Source of the DNA: Microbacterium fluvii
Lineage (GTDB): Bacteria > Actinomycetota > Actinomycetes > Actinomycetales > Microbacteriaceae
NCBI RefSeq assembly: GCF_025515205.1
Contig: NZ_JAOPFX010000001.1
Coordinates: 1 to 64,000 of the forward strand
Length of the DNA: 64,000 bases
Direction of reading: 5' to 3'
Below, piece by piece: positions 16,234-24,789 of this stretch. The notes under the pieces were generated by a model, which saw only the letters and a list, made by a program, of their open reading frames with translations, did no database searches and was not told the origin of the DNA. The translations under genes and the position numbers were made by a program. The stretch's first letter is position 1; each line of letters starts with the position of its first letter.

Positions 16234-16884
16234 TCAGTGGTCGTCGTTCTCGAGGATCATGCCGACCGACGTCGCGCAGGCGTCGCCGCGCCATGCCTCG
16301 AGGCCCTCGCGGATGGCGAACCCGGCGATCACGAGTCCGGCGATGGCGTCGGCCCACCACCAGCCGAGAAGCGAGTTGAGGACCAGACCTGCGAGAACCG
16401 CTGAGGACAGGTAGGTGCAGATCAAGGTCTGCTTCGAATCGGCGACCGCGGTCGCCGAGCCGAGCTCCCGGCCCGCGCGCCGCTCCGCGAAGGAGAGGAA
16501 CGGCATCACCACGACGCTGACCGCGGTGATCACGATGCCCAGCGTGCTGTGCCTCGGCTCGACGCCGCCGGACAAGGCGAACAGTGAGGTGGCGATCACG
16601 TACCCGGCGAGTGCGAAGAAGGCCACCGCGATCACCCGCAGCGTGCCCTTCTCCCACCGCTCCGGGTCGCGGCGGGTGAACTGCCAGGCGACGGCGGCGG
16701 CAGACAGCACCTCGATCATCGAATCCAGACCGAACGCGATCAGCGCACCGGACGACGCGAGCGTCCCCGCGGTCAACGCGACGCCCGCCTCGACAAGGTT
16801 GTATCCGATCGTCCCTGCGACGATCCACCGGATACGCCGTTCCAGCACGTGACGACGATCAGCAGCGAGAGTCGTTGTGCTCAT
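16234..16884 (-). CDS. Short CDF-type cation efflux protein
   Basis: 216 aa, about six membrane helices. Acidic metal-site residues sit in FGLDSMIEVLSA (helix 2) and in ADSKQTLICTYLS ... WWWADAIAG (helices 5-6), a variant of the CDF site. The protein ends soon after helix 6, so the roughly 80-aa cytoplasmic CDF domain is missing; members about this short are known. The ATG overlaps the TGA of the CmtR gene by four bases, so Cd/Pb or Zn export under CmtR control is inferred. Confidence 0.88.
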   Translation of the reverse strand: MSTTTLAADRRHVLERRIRWIVAGTIGYNLVEAGVALTAGTLASSGALIAFGLDSMIEVLSAAAVAWQFTRRDPERWEKGTLRVIAVAFFALAGYVIATSLFALSGGVEPRHSTLGIVITAVSVVVMPFLSFAERRAGRELGSATAVADSKQTLICTYLSSAVLAGLVLNSLLGWWWADAIAGLVIAGFAIREGLEAWRGDACATSVGMILENDDH

Positions 16885-17213
16885 GCGCAGGTGCACCCCT
16901 CACCCGTGCAGCAATCCGGCTCCACCGACAACACCACCTGCAGCAGCTCGCCGAGCGCCGGGGCCAGGTGCGGATCGGCGAGACGATACGAGGCGCGACG
17001 CCCCTCCGGTACGGCTTCGACCAAACCGCACCCCCGAAGACAGGCAAGCTGATTGGACATCACCTGCCTCGACACCCCCAGGGACTCCGCAAGATCCGAC
17101 GGGTACGCGGGCCCGACGCGCAACGCGAGCAGCACCCCGGTGCGGGTCGTATCCGACAGCGCATGCCCCAGCCGGGCCAACGCTGCAGTGTGTGACATGG
17201 TCGCGGTCACCAT
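16881..17213 (-). CDS. cmtR: CmtR-like ArsR-family metal sensor
   Basis: 110-aa winged-helix repressor. The recognition region SRQVMSNQLACLRGCGLV places Cys58 and Cys62 like the Cys57/Cys61 metal ligands of mycobacterial CmtR (Cd/Pb), and the C-terminus adds a CCTGEGCTC cluster where CmtR carries its third ligand. The motif SHLARALGEL of CmtR has its counterpart in PHLAPALGELLQVVLSVE. The ATG at 17213 is 6 nt after TACTGT (leaderless); the frame upstream is not coding-like. It heads an operon with the metal exporter and likely represses its own promoter. Confidence 0.88.
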   Translation of the reverse strand: MVTATMSHTAALARLGHALSDTTRTGVLLALRVGPAYPSDLAESLGVSRQVMSNQLACLRGCGLVEAVPEGRRASYRLADPHLAPALGELLQVVLSVEPDCCTGEGCTCA

Positions 17214-17347
17214 AGCGCAACAGTACAGCAATCCGTGAACTAACCGCCTTTGACCGGTACTGGCCGTGTGGACGAGGTCCTCGAAGAGGACTGAGGTCAC
17301 GTCGCCACCATGCTGTCGCGAGCGAGACCAGCGGCTACGCTGTGGCC

Positions 17348-17710
17348 GTGCCTGTGCCTGCCGACTGGTATCCACACCGCCGCCCCGACGGCGAGGGAGT
17401 GGGCTGGATCGTTCCCGACGGCGAAGGATTCCAGGCAGTCGATCTGCTGGGCCGCACGATCGGGCCGACATCTGTGGACTGGCTCGCGGCCGAAGTGCTG
17501 CTCGAAGAGCGCGGGATCGGCTATCTCGCCGACCGGTACACGCTGCGACTGCCGGACGGCACCGAGCGCAGCGTGCGCATTGCGGAAGTCAGCAGCGAGG
17601 GCATCAGCGTCGTCGCCGATGAGTTCGGGATCGCGTCCGCCGTCGGCGCGGTGCATGAGCACTTCCGGTTGCCGTTCCCGGCCCCGGAGGAACTCCAGAT
17701 CATTACGTAG
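17348..17710 (+). CDS. Hypothetical protein, 120 aa
   Basis: Soluble protein beginning VPVPADWYPHRRPDGEGVGW; the middle holds a helical WLAAEVLLEERGIGYLADRY and a small beta part with LPDGTERSVRIAEVS. No family recognised. The GTG at 17348 follows TACGCT by 6 nt, favoured over the GTG at 17342. It diverges from cmtR. Confidence 0.65.
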   Translation: MPVPADWYPHRRPDGEGVGWIVPDGEGFQAVDLLGRTIGPTSVDWLAAEVLLEERGIGYLADRYTLRLPDGTERSVRIAEVSSEGISVVADEFGIASAVGAVHEHFRLPFPAPEELQIIT

Positions 17711-17847
17711 GAGCGACCGGAGTTCGGGTGGCGCGATCACGCCCGGATGCTGCGCCACGTCTACCCGGAGTCTCCGGGCCTGGTGGGCGGCGAGCGCGAG
17801 TTCTAGCATGTCGCTCGTTGATGCCGTCATGCCGATGGGGGTGGGCG

Positions 17848-18942
17848 ATGGACGACGCGGTGGATCGCGACGGCGGGGAGGCCGACGAGCGGGCGGTCGA
17901 CGACTTCGCGGGGTGGGTGTTCGACAGGTTCCTCGGCGGCATGGAGACGCTGTCGATCCACATCGGCTCCGCTCTCGGGCTCTATGCCGCACTCCGGGAT
18001 GCGCCGGCCACGGCATCCGAACTCGCGGCGCGAGCCGGGATCGATCGACGGTATGCGCGCGAGTGGCTCGAGCAGCAGGCGACCGCCGGCATCCTTGCCG
18101 CCGACAGCAGGAGCGACGAGGTGACCTTCCATCTGCCGCCTGCGCAGGCAGAGGTGCTCACCGACCGCACGTCGCTCGGATACGCCGCGCCATTGGCCCG
18201 CATGTTCGCGACGGTCGCACTGCGCCTGCCCGACCTCATGGACGCCTATCGCGCAGGTGGGGGTGTTCCCTGGGCGGCGTTCGGCGCCGGCATGCGAGAC
18301 AGCCAGGGTGACATCAACCGCCCATGGTTCGAGAGGATGCTCGCGGAAGCACTCGCATCCGTCCCGCAGGTGCACGAAGTGCTCTCTCGATCGGATGCCG
18401 GCATCGCCGACGTCGCGTGCGGGCACGGGTGGTCGACGATCGCGCTCGCCCGGGCGTATCCGGATGCGCTCATCGACGGCTACGACATCGATGCCCCCGC
18501 CATCGAGGCCGCCCGGGAGCATGCCGCAGATCTCGAGAATGTGACCTTCTCCGAGCTCCGAGGAGAGCAGCTCGCCGACGAGGGTGAGGATCGCTACGAC
18601 GCCGCATTCGTGTTCGAAGCACTGCACGACCTGCCCGATCCGGTCGCCGTGCTCTCGTCGATCCGACGCGCGGTGCGAGACGACGGGGTCGTCGTGATCA
18701 TGGACGAAGCGGTCGCCGAGACGTTCTCACCGCCCGGCGACGAGGTCGAGCGGGTGATGTACGCCTACAGCCTGCTGATCTGTCTGCCCGACTCGATGTC
18801 GACGCCCGACTCCGTCGCGACAGGAACGGTCATGCGACGCGCGACCCTCGAAGGCTACGCACGCGACGCGGGTTTCTCAGGCGTCAGCATCCTGCCGATC
18901 GACGGATTCAGCGCCTTCCGCTTCTTCCTGCTGGAGCGGTGA
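17848..18942 (+). CDS. Class I SAM-dependent methyltransferase with winged-helix N-terminus
   Basis: 364 aa. Residues about 10-110 form a winged-helix, dimerisation-like region (ASELAARAGIDRRYAREWLEQQ); the Rossmann fold follows with motif I DVACGHGWSTIALARAYP near residue 190, an acidic YDIDAP and FEALHDLPDP. This is the layout of the Rv2258c-like group and of some O-methyltransferases, with substrate unknown. The ATG at 17848 was chosen because a G-rich ribosome site precedes it and the upstream frame looks non-coding. Confidence 0.85.
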   Translation: MDDAVDRDGGEADERAVDDFAGWVFDRFLGGMETLSIHIGSALGLYAALRDAPATASELAARAGIDRRYAREWLEQQATAGILAADSRSDEVTFHLPPAQAEVLTDRTSLGYAAPLARMFATVALRLPDLMDAYRAGGGVPWAAFGAGMRDSQGDINRPWFERMLAEALASVPQVHEVLSRSDAGIADVACGHGWSTIALARAYPDALIDGYDIDAPAIEAAREHAADLENVTFSELRGEQLADEGEDRYDAAFVFEALHDLPDPVAVLSSIRRAVRDDGVVVIMDEAVAETFSPPGDEVERVMYAYSLLICLPDSMSTPDSVATGTVMRRATLEGYARDAGFSGVSILPIDGFSAFRFFLLER

Positions 18943-18972
18943 GGCTCATCGTCCCGAACGCCGCGGCCGAGC

Positions 18973-19749
18973 TCACGCGGCGGTGAGCGCGGCCTTCGTC
19001 TTGCCGCGGTGCAGAAACCACACCGGGCGGCCGTCATCTTTGCGGATGAGGGGCTCGAACGCCCACCACATCAACAGGGCGAACCCGGTGCCGCACACCA
19101 GCCCGAAGATCGTGTCGCTCAGCCAATGGGCGTTGATCAGGGTGCGCTGCCAGACGATGCCGACCATGAGCAGCCCCCCGATGATCCACCACGCGGCGCG
19201 CGCCGTGCGGCGCACGGCGGGGATGAGCGCCGCGACGCCGATGACGAGCGAGCCCACGGCGACGGCGTGTCCAGACGGGAATGAGCCGTGGTCGACCGAG
19301 AACAGCGGGCCATAGAGGCCGAGCGCCTCATCGGCGGCCGGCCGGGGGCGGTCGACGAGGCGCTTGAGGATCTGGGTGACGACGGCGATCGCGCCGAAGG
19401 TCGCGACGAAGAAGAAGAGCGCCGACCGCCAGCGTCCGACGATCAGCAGGGCGATCGGAATGCCGAAGGCGATCACCAGCTGGCCGAGCTCGCCGATGAA
19501 CTGGAAGAACATCGGCAGCACCCAGGTGTACGTACCGCTGTCGGGCGTCGCGCCGTTGATGCCGCGCCACCAGTCGTCGACGCCCTGGGTGAACGGCGCC
19601 GACGGGCTGAGGCGAACGGCGACGGCCATCATCAGCAGCGCTGCGAGCAGACCGAGCGCCCACCAGAGCAGGGCTGCGGTGCGGCGAGGGGAGGATGCGG
19701 GGGCCGCGTGCGCCGCGGGCGCGGCGAGGGGGCTCTCAAGGGGTGACAT
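18973..19749 (-). CDS. PAP2-family membrane phosphatase
   Basis: 258 aa, about six membrane helices. All three PAP2 motifs are present: KRLVDRPRP, GSFPSGHAV and RTLINAHWLSD, so an active lipid or undecaprenyl-pyrophosphate phosphatase is expected, with the active site on the outer face of the membrane. Converges with the methyltransferase, 30 bp apart. Physiological substrate not determined. Confidence 0.9.
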   Translation of the reverse strand: MSPLESPLAAPAAHAAPASSPRRTAALLWWALGLLAALLMMAVAVRLSPSAPFTQGVDDWWRGINGATPDSGTYTWVLPMFFQFIGELGQLVIAFGIPIALLIVGRWRSALFFFVATFGAIAVVTQILKRLVDRPRPAADEALGLYGPLFSVDHGSFPSGHAVAVGSLVIGVAALIPAVRRTARAAWWIIGGLLMVGIVWQRTLINAHWLSDTIFGLVCGTGFALLMWWAFEPLIRKDDGRPVWFLHRGKTKAALTAA

Positions 19750-19857
19750 CTTCGTCGAGTGGTCCTCTCAGCATCCGCCATGGACGCTGACGAAACCATA
19801 TGCCACTCGGTATTGAAGAGCAAGCGTTGTTCGGGTTTCACACCTCCCGCGGCGCCG

Positions 19858-21591
19858 TCACCGCCGTCTCGGGCGCGGGGGAGCGGCCGCCGCCTCGCGT
19901 TCGGCGATCTGCGCGGCGACCTCGCGGCGGAGCACCTTGCCGATCAGAGAGCGGGGCAGGTCGTCGACGGCGACGACGCGCCGCGGCACCTTGTAGGCCG
20001 TGAGCCGCGAGCGGCAGTGATCGCGGAGCGCCTCGACATCGAGCGTCGCGCCGGCGCGCAGCACGACGGCCGCGACGACCTCTTCGCTGCCGTCGCCCTT
20101 GCGCGCTCCGACGACGGCCGCCTCCATGACGTCGGGATGCGTCTCGAGCACGTGCTCGACCTCACTCGGGGCGACGTTGAAGCCGCCCGTGATGATGAGC
20201 TCCTTGATCCGATCGACGATCGTGACGAATCCATCGGCGGAGACGGTGGCGATGTCGCCCGTGCGCAGCCAGCCTCCCTCCACCAGCGCGGCGGCGGTCT
20301 CGTCGGGTCGACTCCAGTAGCCGCGGAAGAGCTGAGGTCCGCGGATGAGCAGCTCGCCCGGCTCGCCCAGTTCGAGGTCGACGGTGGGGTCGTCCGGGTC
20401 GACCACGCGGATCTCGGTGCTCGGGAACGGCACTCCCACCGTGCCGGCGCGGCGGGTGGTGCCCATCGGATTGCCGAGGGCGACCGGCGAGGTCTCGGTC
20501 ATCCCGTACCCCTCGACGAGCAGACCGCCGGTGACCGACTCCCAACGTTCGACGGTCTCTGCGGGCAGGCTCATCGCGCCCGAGATCGCGAAGCGCACGG
20601 TCGAGAGGTCGACGTCGCCGCGCTCCGCCGCGGCGGCCAGTCGATCGTAGATCGGGGGGACCGCGGGCAGGAACGTCGGAGGGCTGGTCTTGGCGGCCGC
20701 GACGACGAGGCCGACGTCGAAGGTGGGGAACAGCACGAGCTTCGCCCCGATGCTCATCGCGAAGGTGAGGCACAACGTCAAGCCGTAGGCGTGGAAGAGC
20801 GGGAGCACGCCGTAGAAGACCTCTGCGCCGTCCTTGAGACCGGGCACCCACGCGCGGCCCTGCATCGCGTTCGCGCGCAGCGCGGAGTGCGTGAGGATCG
20901 CGGCCTTCGGCGACCCTGTCGTTCCGCTCGTGTACTGCAGCAGCGCGATGTCGTCCAGGGCGGGGCCGGCGACGCGGCGGGAGACGCGGCGGTGATCGAG
21001 CAGCTTCTTCCACGTCTGCGCGGGCGCGGTGCGCGGAGTGCCCGTCAGTCGGCTGCGGGACTGCCGGGCCTTCGCTACGGGAAGCCGCAGCGCCAGGCGC
21101 TTGAGCAGCGGCAGCGCCTGCGTGATGTCGACGCTCACGATGTGCTCGATCCCGACGTCTGCGGGGAAGCCGGCGATCGTGTCGACCACCTTGTCCCACA
21201 CGATCGCGACCCGCGCGCCGTGGTCTTCGAACTGATGCCTGAGTTCGCGGCCGGTGTAGAGCGGGTTGTGCTCGATGACGATCGCGCCCAGGCGCAGCGC
21301 CGCATAGAACGCGACCACGTGCTGGGGACAGTTGGGCAGCACGAGCGCGACGCGATCGCCCTTCGTCACGCCGAGTCGTCTGAGCCCCTCGGCGGCGCGC
21401 TCGATCTGCTCGCCGAGCTCGCGATAGGTCGTGACGGCGCCGAAGAACTCCAGCGCGGGCCGTTTGGCATGTGTGACGACACTGGCCGCGATCATCTGCG
21501 AGAGCGTCTGGGTCGGCTTGTCGATCTGCGCTGGCACACCGTCGGCGTACGAGGCGAGCCACGGTTTGGATTCGTAAGGGCTGTGCGGCAC
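19858..21591 (-). CDS. Long-chain fatty-acid-CoA ligase (AMP-forming)
   Basis: 577 aa from the GTG at 21591, preferred because AGGAGG lies at 21601-21606; an upstream ATG (21633) has no such site. Adenylate-forming motifs are complete: LQYTSGTTGSPKAAILTH, GYGMTETSP, WLRTGDIA, and the hinge/acyl motif DRIKELIITGGFNVAPSE; the C-terminal lysine is in LIGKVLRRE. It activates fatty acids to CoA thioesters for beta-oxidation or lipid synthesis. No partner genes nearby except the acyl-CoA dehydrogenase-like cluster 5 kb away. Confidence 0.92.
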   Translation of the reverse strand: MPHSPYESKPWLASYADGVPAQIDKPTQTLSQMIAASVVTHAKRPALEFFGAVTTYRELGEQIERAAEGLRRLGVTKGDRVALVLPNCPQHVVAFYAALRLGAIVIEHNPLYTGRELRHQFEDHGARVAIVWDKVVDTIAGFPADVGIEHIVSVDITQALPLLKRLALRLPVAKARQSRSRLTGTPRTAPAQTWKKLLDHRRVSRRVAGPALDDIALLQYTSGTTGSPKAAILTHSALRANAMQGRAWVPGLKDGAEVFYGVLPLFHAYGLTLCLTFAMSIGAKLVLFPTFDVGLVVAAAKTSPPTFLPAVPPIYDRLAAAAERGDVDLSTVRFAISGAMSLPAETVERWESVTGGLLVEGYGMTETSPVALGNPMGTTRRAGTVGVPFPSTEIRVVDPDDPTVDLELGEPGELLIRGPQLFRGYWSRPDETAAALVEGGWLRTGDIATVSADGFVTIVDRIKELIITGGFNVAPSEVEHVLETHPDVMEAAVVGARKGDGSEEVVAAVVLRAGATLDVEALRDHCRSRLTAYKVPRRVVAVDDLPRSLIGKVLRREVAAQIAEREAAAAPPRPRRR

Positions 21592-21728
21592 GGCGTCATC
21601 CCTCCTGATCGCCGATGAGGACTGGTGCGACATCCCGATCCGGCTCTCGAAGACTAACCCTTCCTGCTATCAGGCACCCGAGAGCGCCGCCCAGGCGATA
21701 CCCGGCTGACATCTGAGAGCATCGATGC

Positions 21729-21998
21729 ATGTCGTATGCCCCCGCACGCCGCTCGAACCCGACCGCCTGGGCCGCCTTCTGGCTGGGGCTGGCGGGGCTC
21801 GTGCTCATGCCCATCCCGCTGTTCATCGGGCTGATCGTCGGCGGCGGCCTCTCGATCATCGCCGCGGTGTTCGCGGTGATCGGACTTCTGAAGGGGCTCG
21901 CGCGCGGCGGCACCGGCATCGCCCCGGTCGTGTTCGCAGCGATCTTCATCGCCCTCACGTGGGGCGGCATCTCACTCGGCGGAGGCATCATCTGGTGA
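21729..21998 (+). CDS. Small membrane protein, 89 aa
   Basis: Three predicted helices (about 14-33, 36-56, 66-86) with glycine-rich turns; a short N-terminal basic segment APARRSNP. Resembles DUF4190-type small membrane proteins. Diverges from the acyl-CoA ligase and converges with the CDF transporter. Function unknown. Confidence 0.65.
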   Translation: MSYAPARRSNPTAWAAFWLGLAGLVLMPIPLFIGLIVGGGLSIIAAVFAVIGLLKGLARGGTGIAPVVFAAIFIALTWGGISLGGGIIW

Positions 21999-22039
21999 GC
22001 CGCCTGACGACGGTGTCGCCGGGAGCAGGTGGATGAGGT

Positions 22040-23002
22040 TCAGGCGCGCATCGCCTCGTCGGGGATCGCCTCGACGGGAATGATCGACACGTCCTGCATC
22101 TTCCAGTCGAGATCGGCGATGGCACGGGCGGCCGCGCTGAGCTTCGCCGTCGACACGCGATCCCGGTGCGGCACGACGAAGGCCTCGACGTGGAACACCT
22201 GCCCCATGTCTCGCATGCGCACACCCGCGTCCCGCACCCAGGGCTGTCGCTCGAGTTCGTCGACGATGCGCGCGACGAGCGGATGCGGGCCCGCATCGTC
22301 GACCGTCTGCGCGCGCTGATCGATGAGGTCACGCACCGCTGCGCGCGTGTTGCGGTACCCATCCCAGACGATGCCGAGCGAGATGAACAGCGCTGCGGCT
22401 CCGTCGAGCCACCACCAGCCGATGCCGATCCCGAGCACCCCGACGATCGACGCGACCGTGGTGGTCCAGTCGGCCTTCGCCATGTCGGCGTCGGCATAGA
22501 GCACCTTGTTGTGCAGCTGGGGCGCGAGCTTCGCCTTGGCGTGGCCATAGAAGAACGGCCCGACGACGATCACCGTCATGACCGCGATCATCAGCCAGCC
22601 CAGCCACACCGTCTGCCCGAACAGCTGCACCGTGCCGATCGCGGGGTGCTCCGCGCGCACGAGCCCGGCGATGGACTCCACGGCGAGATTGCCTCCGACC
22701 GCGAGCAGGGCGACGCCGGCGACCAGATGTCCCACGCCCATCACCCGGTGCAGACCGAAAGGAAAGGCCTGCGTCGGTCGTCGACGGATGAACAGCAGGG
22801 CGACCAGGAACGCGATCTGCGGAATGAGCGACAGCATGTCTTCGATCCACGCGGTCTTCATCGCCTGGGAGCCGCCGACGACCAGAGCGATCACTGCGAT
22901 CGTGACGCAGGTGTAGCCGATGGTGAACCACTCCCAGCGGATGGCGCTGCGCAGTGCCTGCTGCTGCTGGTCGGGCAGGTCGACGCGCCCGACCGATTTC
23001 AC
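22040..23002 (-). CDS. Cation diffusion facilitator family transporter
   Basis: 320 aa with about six membrane helices (about 20-205) and the C-terminal cytoplasmic CDF domain (about 225-315), so unlike the other CDF in the window it is full length. The metal-site residues are seen in YADADMAKADWTTTVAS (helix 5) and in the WIEDMLSLIPQ region of helix 2. The GTG start overlaps the TGA of a lipoprotein gene by four bases, an unusual partner for a CDF. Likely exports Zn, Fe, Co or Mn; specificity not assigned. Confidence 0.88.
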   Translation of the reverse strand: MKSVGRVDLPDQQQQALRSAIRWEWFTIGYTCVTIAVIALVVGGSQAMKTAWIEDMLSLIPQIAFLVALLFIRRRPTQAFPFGLHRVMGVGHLVAGVALLAVGGNLAVESIAGLVRAEHPAIGTVQLFGQTVWLGWLMIAVMTVIVVGPFFYGHAKAKLAPQLHNKVLYADADMAKADWTTTVASIVGVLGIGIGWWWLDGAAALFISLGIVWDGYRNTRAAVRDLIDQRAQTVDDAGPHPLVARIVDELERQPWVRDAGVRMRDMGQVFHVEAFVVPHRDRVSTAKLSAAARAIADLDWKMQDVSIIPVEAIPDEAMRA

Positions 23003-23490
23003 GGCCCCACCTCTTCGTCGAGGTAGGTCTCGAGCGCTGTCTGCAGGGCGTTCTCGCCGAGCGGCATCAGCACGACCAGCGCGCGACCGTCGCTGCCGTC
23101 GATGCCGGTGTATCCCCGTGACACCGACACCCGGTCGCCCCACGGCGTGTCTTCGGTGATCCCGCCGACCCCGAGGTCGAGTTCGCCGTGCTCGAGGTCG
23201 TCGACGATGGTCTCTTCGCTGGCCACCACCCAGTCCACGTGAGCGCCGTTCGCGCGCGCGAACCCTTCGATCGCGTCGGCCAGCGGGCCGGTCACGTTCT
23301 GTTCGTCGATGACCAGCGCCCGTCCCGCCGGTGTCGCTCCCACACGAAGCTCTCCGCTGGTGGCGATGCGACCGAGTGTGCCGTCGGGATCGGTGGGGAT
23401 GCTGATGCCGCACCCGGCGGTCAGCAGAGCGAGCGCCGCCACCGCGACGGCTGCCACCAGCCTCGAGCTGACCCGTGTCGTCGACCGCAC
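22999..23490 (-). CDS. Half-length solute-binding (SBP_bac_3-like) lipoprotein
   Basis: 163 aa. A signal peptide ends in the lipobox LLTAGC (Cys at about 26). The rest matches the first lobe of family 3 amino-acid binding proteins: GELRVGATPAGRAL, GPLADAIEGFARANG and LDLGVGGITEDTPWG, but the protein stops before a full second lobe (normal about 250 aa). It is thus a one-and-a-half-lobe or scavenging variant. Coupled by a 4-base overlap to the CDF gene and not to ABC permease genes, which suggests an accessory or sensory role in metal export. TACCCT lies 7 nt before the GTG at 23490. Confidence 0.75.
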   Translation of the reverse strand: MRSTTRVSSRLVAAVAVAALALLTAGCGISIPTDPDGTLGRIATSGELRVGATPAGRALVIDEQNVTGPLADAIEGFARANGAHVDWVVASEETIVDDLEHGELDLGVGGITEDTPWGDRVSVSRGYTGIDGSDGRALVVLMPLGENALQTALETYLDEEVGP

Positions 23491-23558
23491 GCGACTGAGG
23501 GTACGCCGCGGGCGGCCCGCAGCGAGGCCCTTGACACGCGCCGGCGCGGACCGCACGG

Positions 23559-24044
23559 CTACGCCGTCGCCGTGAGCGGCTTGCGCAGGAACACCTGCTC
23601 GATGCCTTCCGACTGCGGCACTCGCTCTGTCTCGCGATAGCCCAGTCGCAGATACAGCTCGAGGTTCTGCGTGCTCAGCGACCCCGTGAACAGCTCGGCC
23701 TCTGTGCATCCATGCTCGCGGCCGCGCTGCTCGACGACATCGAGCAGCCGGGGCCCGAGCCCGTCGCCCTGCTGGTCGGGCGCGATCGCGATGCGACCGA
23801 CCAGCAGCAGAGTTCCGGAGGCGACCGCCCGCGCCGCCCCGACGATGCGCCCGGCGCGCTCGGCGATGCAGCCGAGGTTGCCGTGGAGCTCGTGCTCGAG
23901 CTCGGCGAGGGTCTGGGTGAGCGGCCCCATGTCCGCGTCGCCGTAGAGCAGCGCTTCGCTGACGAACGCAGCCCGCTGCACGGTCAGCACCTGTCCTGCA
24001 TCGTCGACACGGATGGGTCGAAGGGTGATCGCGTTCTCGCCCAT
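23559..24044 (-). CDS. GNAT family N-acetyltransferase
   Basis: 161 aa. Acetyl-CoA site IAPDQQGDGLGPRLLDVVEQRG near residue 90; C-terminal LYLRLGYRETERV. Last gene of the acyl-CoA dehydrogenase/PIG-L/glycosyltransferase cluster, starting four bases after the glycosyltransferase stop. It may acylate the cluster's product; equally it could be a resistance-type acetyltransferase. Start ATG at 24044; the long upstream open frame is not coding-like. Confidence 0.85.
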   Translation of the reverse strand: MGENAITLRPIRVDDAGQVLTVQRAAFVSEALLYGDADMGPLTQTLAELEHELHGNLGCIAERAGRIVGAARAVASGTLLLVGRIAIAPDQQGDGLGPRLLDVVEQRGREHGCTEAELFTGSLSTQNLELYLRLGYRETERVPQSEGIEQVFLRKPLTATA

Positions 24045-24048
24045 GAGG

Positions 24049-24789
24049 TCAGCGGACTTCCTCTCGTTCGTAGCCTGCCGAGATGTCGCCGGCCGCCGCC
24101 ACGAGATCCTCACGAAGATATCGGGCGTATCCGCCTGGGGCGCGGCCGAAAGGACGGCCACTGGTGAGCACCCACGCAGCATCCGACGCGACCATGCGCG
24201 CGCCGCCCGAGCGGATCGCCTCGACGAGCAGCACATCCTCGTGCAGCGGGGTGGCCGCGAAGCCGCCGGCTCCGAGCAGCACGTCGGCGCGAACACCGAG
24301 GTTCGCGCCATGGACGTGACCGTTGGCCTCACCCGGGACGTGCGTGGCCAGCCAGGCGGTGCGCTGGGCTTCCGTGAGATCGTCGAAGTCCGGTCGCACG
24401 GTGCCGATCATCGCACCAGCGCCCCCGCGGGCCAGTTCGATCTGGTGCGTCAGCCAGTGCGGCGGCACGACCGAGTCGGCATCGGTGTGCGCCGTCCAGA
24501 TGTGCGCGGTCGGCAGCGGTGCCAGCATCGACAGCGCGCGCTCCACCCCTGCCGCCCGCGCCGCGCCGACGCAGCGCGCATCGACGGTGACGACCTCGAC
24601 CCCATGCGTCCGTGCGATCTGCGGCGAGGCGTCGCGACATGCGTCGAGCACGACGCAGACGATCACCTTCGGCATGAGGCGTCGCGCGTTGCGCACCGCC
24701 GACTCCAGGGCCCGTAGGCAGGCGGGCAGCAGCTGCTCTTCGTCATGGGCGGGCACGACCACCGCGACCGCATCGATACGTGCACTCAT
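24049..24789 (-). CDS. Glycosyltransferase family 2
   Basis: 246 aa, soluble. GT-A fold features: VVVPAHDEEQLLPACLRALE at the start, the metal-binding acidic motif HTDADSVVP near residue 100, and ANLGVRADVLLGAGGF later. The ATG overlaps the stop of the PIG-L/methyltransferase gene by four bases. Within the cluster it would transfer a sugar from a nucleotide donor. Acceptor unknown. Confidence 0.88.
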   Translation of the reverse strand: MSARIDAVAVVVPAHDEEQLLPACLRALESAVRNARRLMPKVIVCVVLDACRDASPQIARTHGVEVVTVDARCVGAARAAGVERALSMLAPLPTAHIWTAHTDADSVVPPHWLTHQIELARGGAGAMIGTVRPDFDDLTEAQRTAWLATHVPGEANGHVHGANLGVRADVLLGAGGFAATPLHEDVLLVEAIRSGGARMVASDAAWVLTSGRPFGRAPGGYARYLREDLVAAAGDISAGYEREEVR

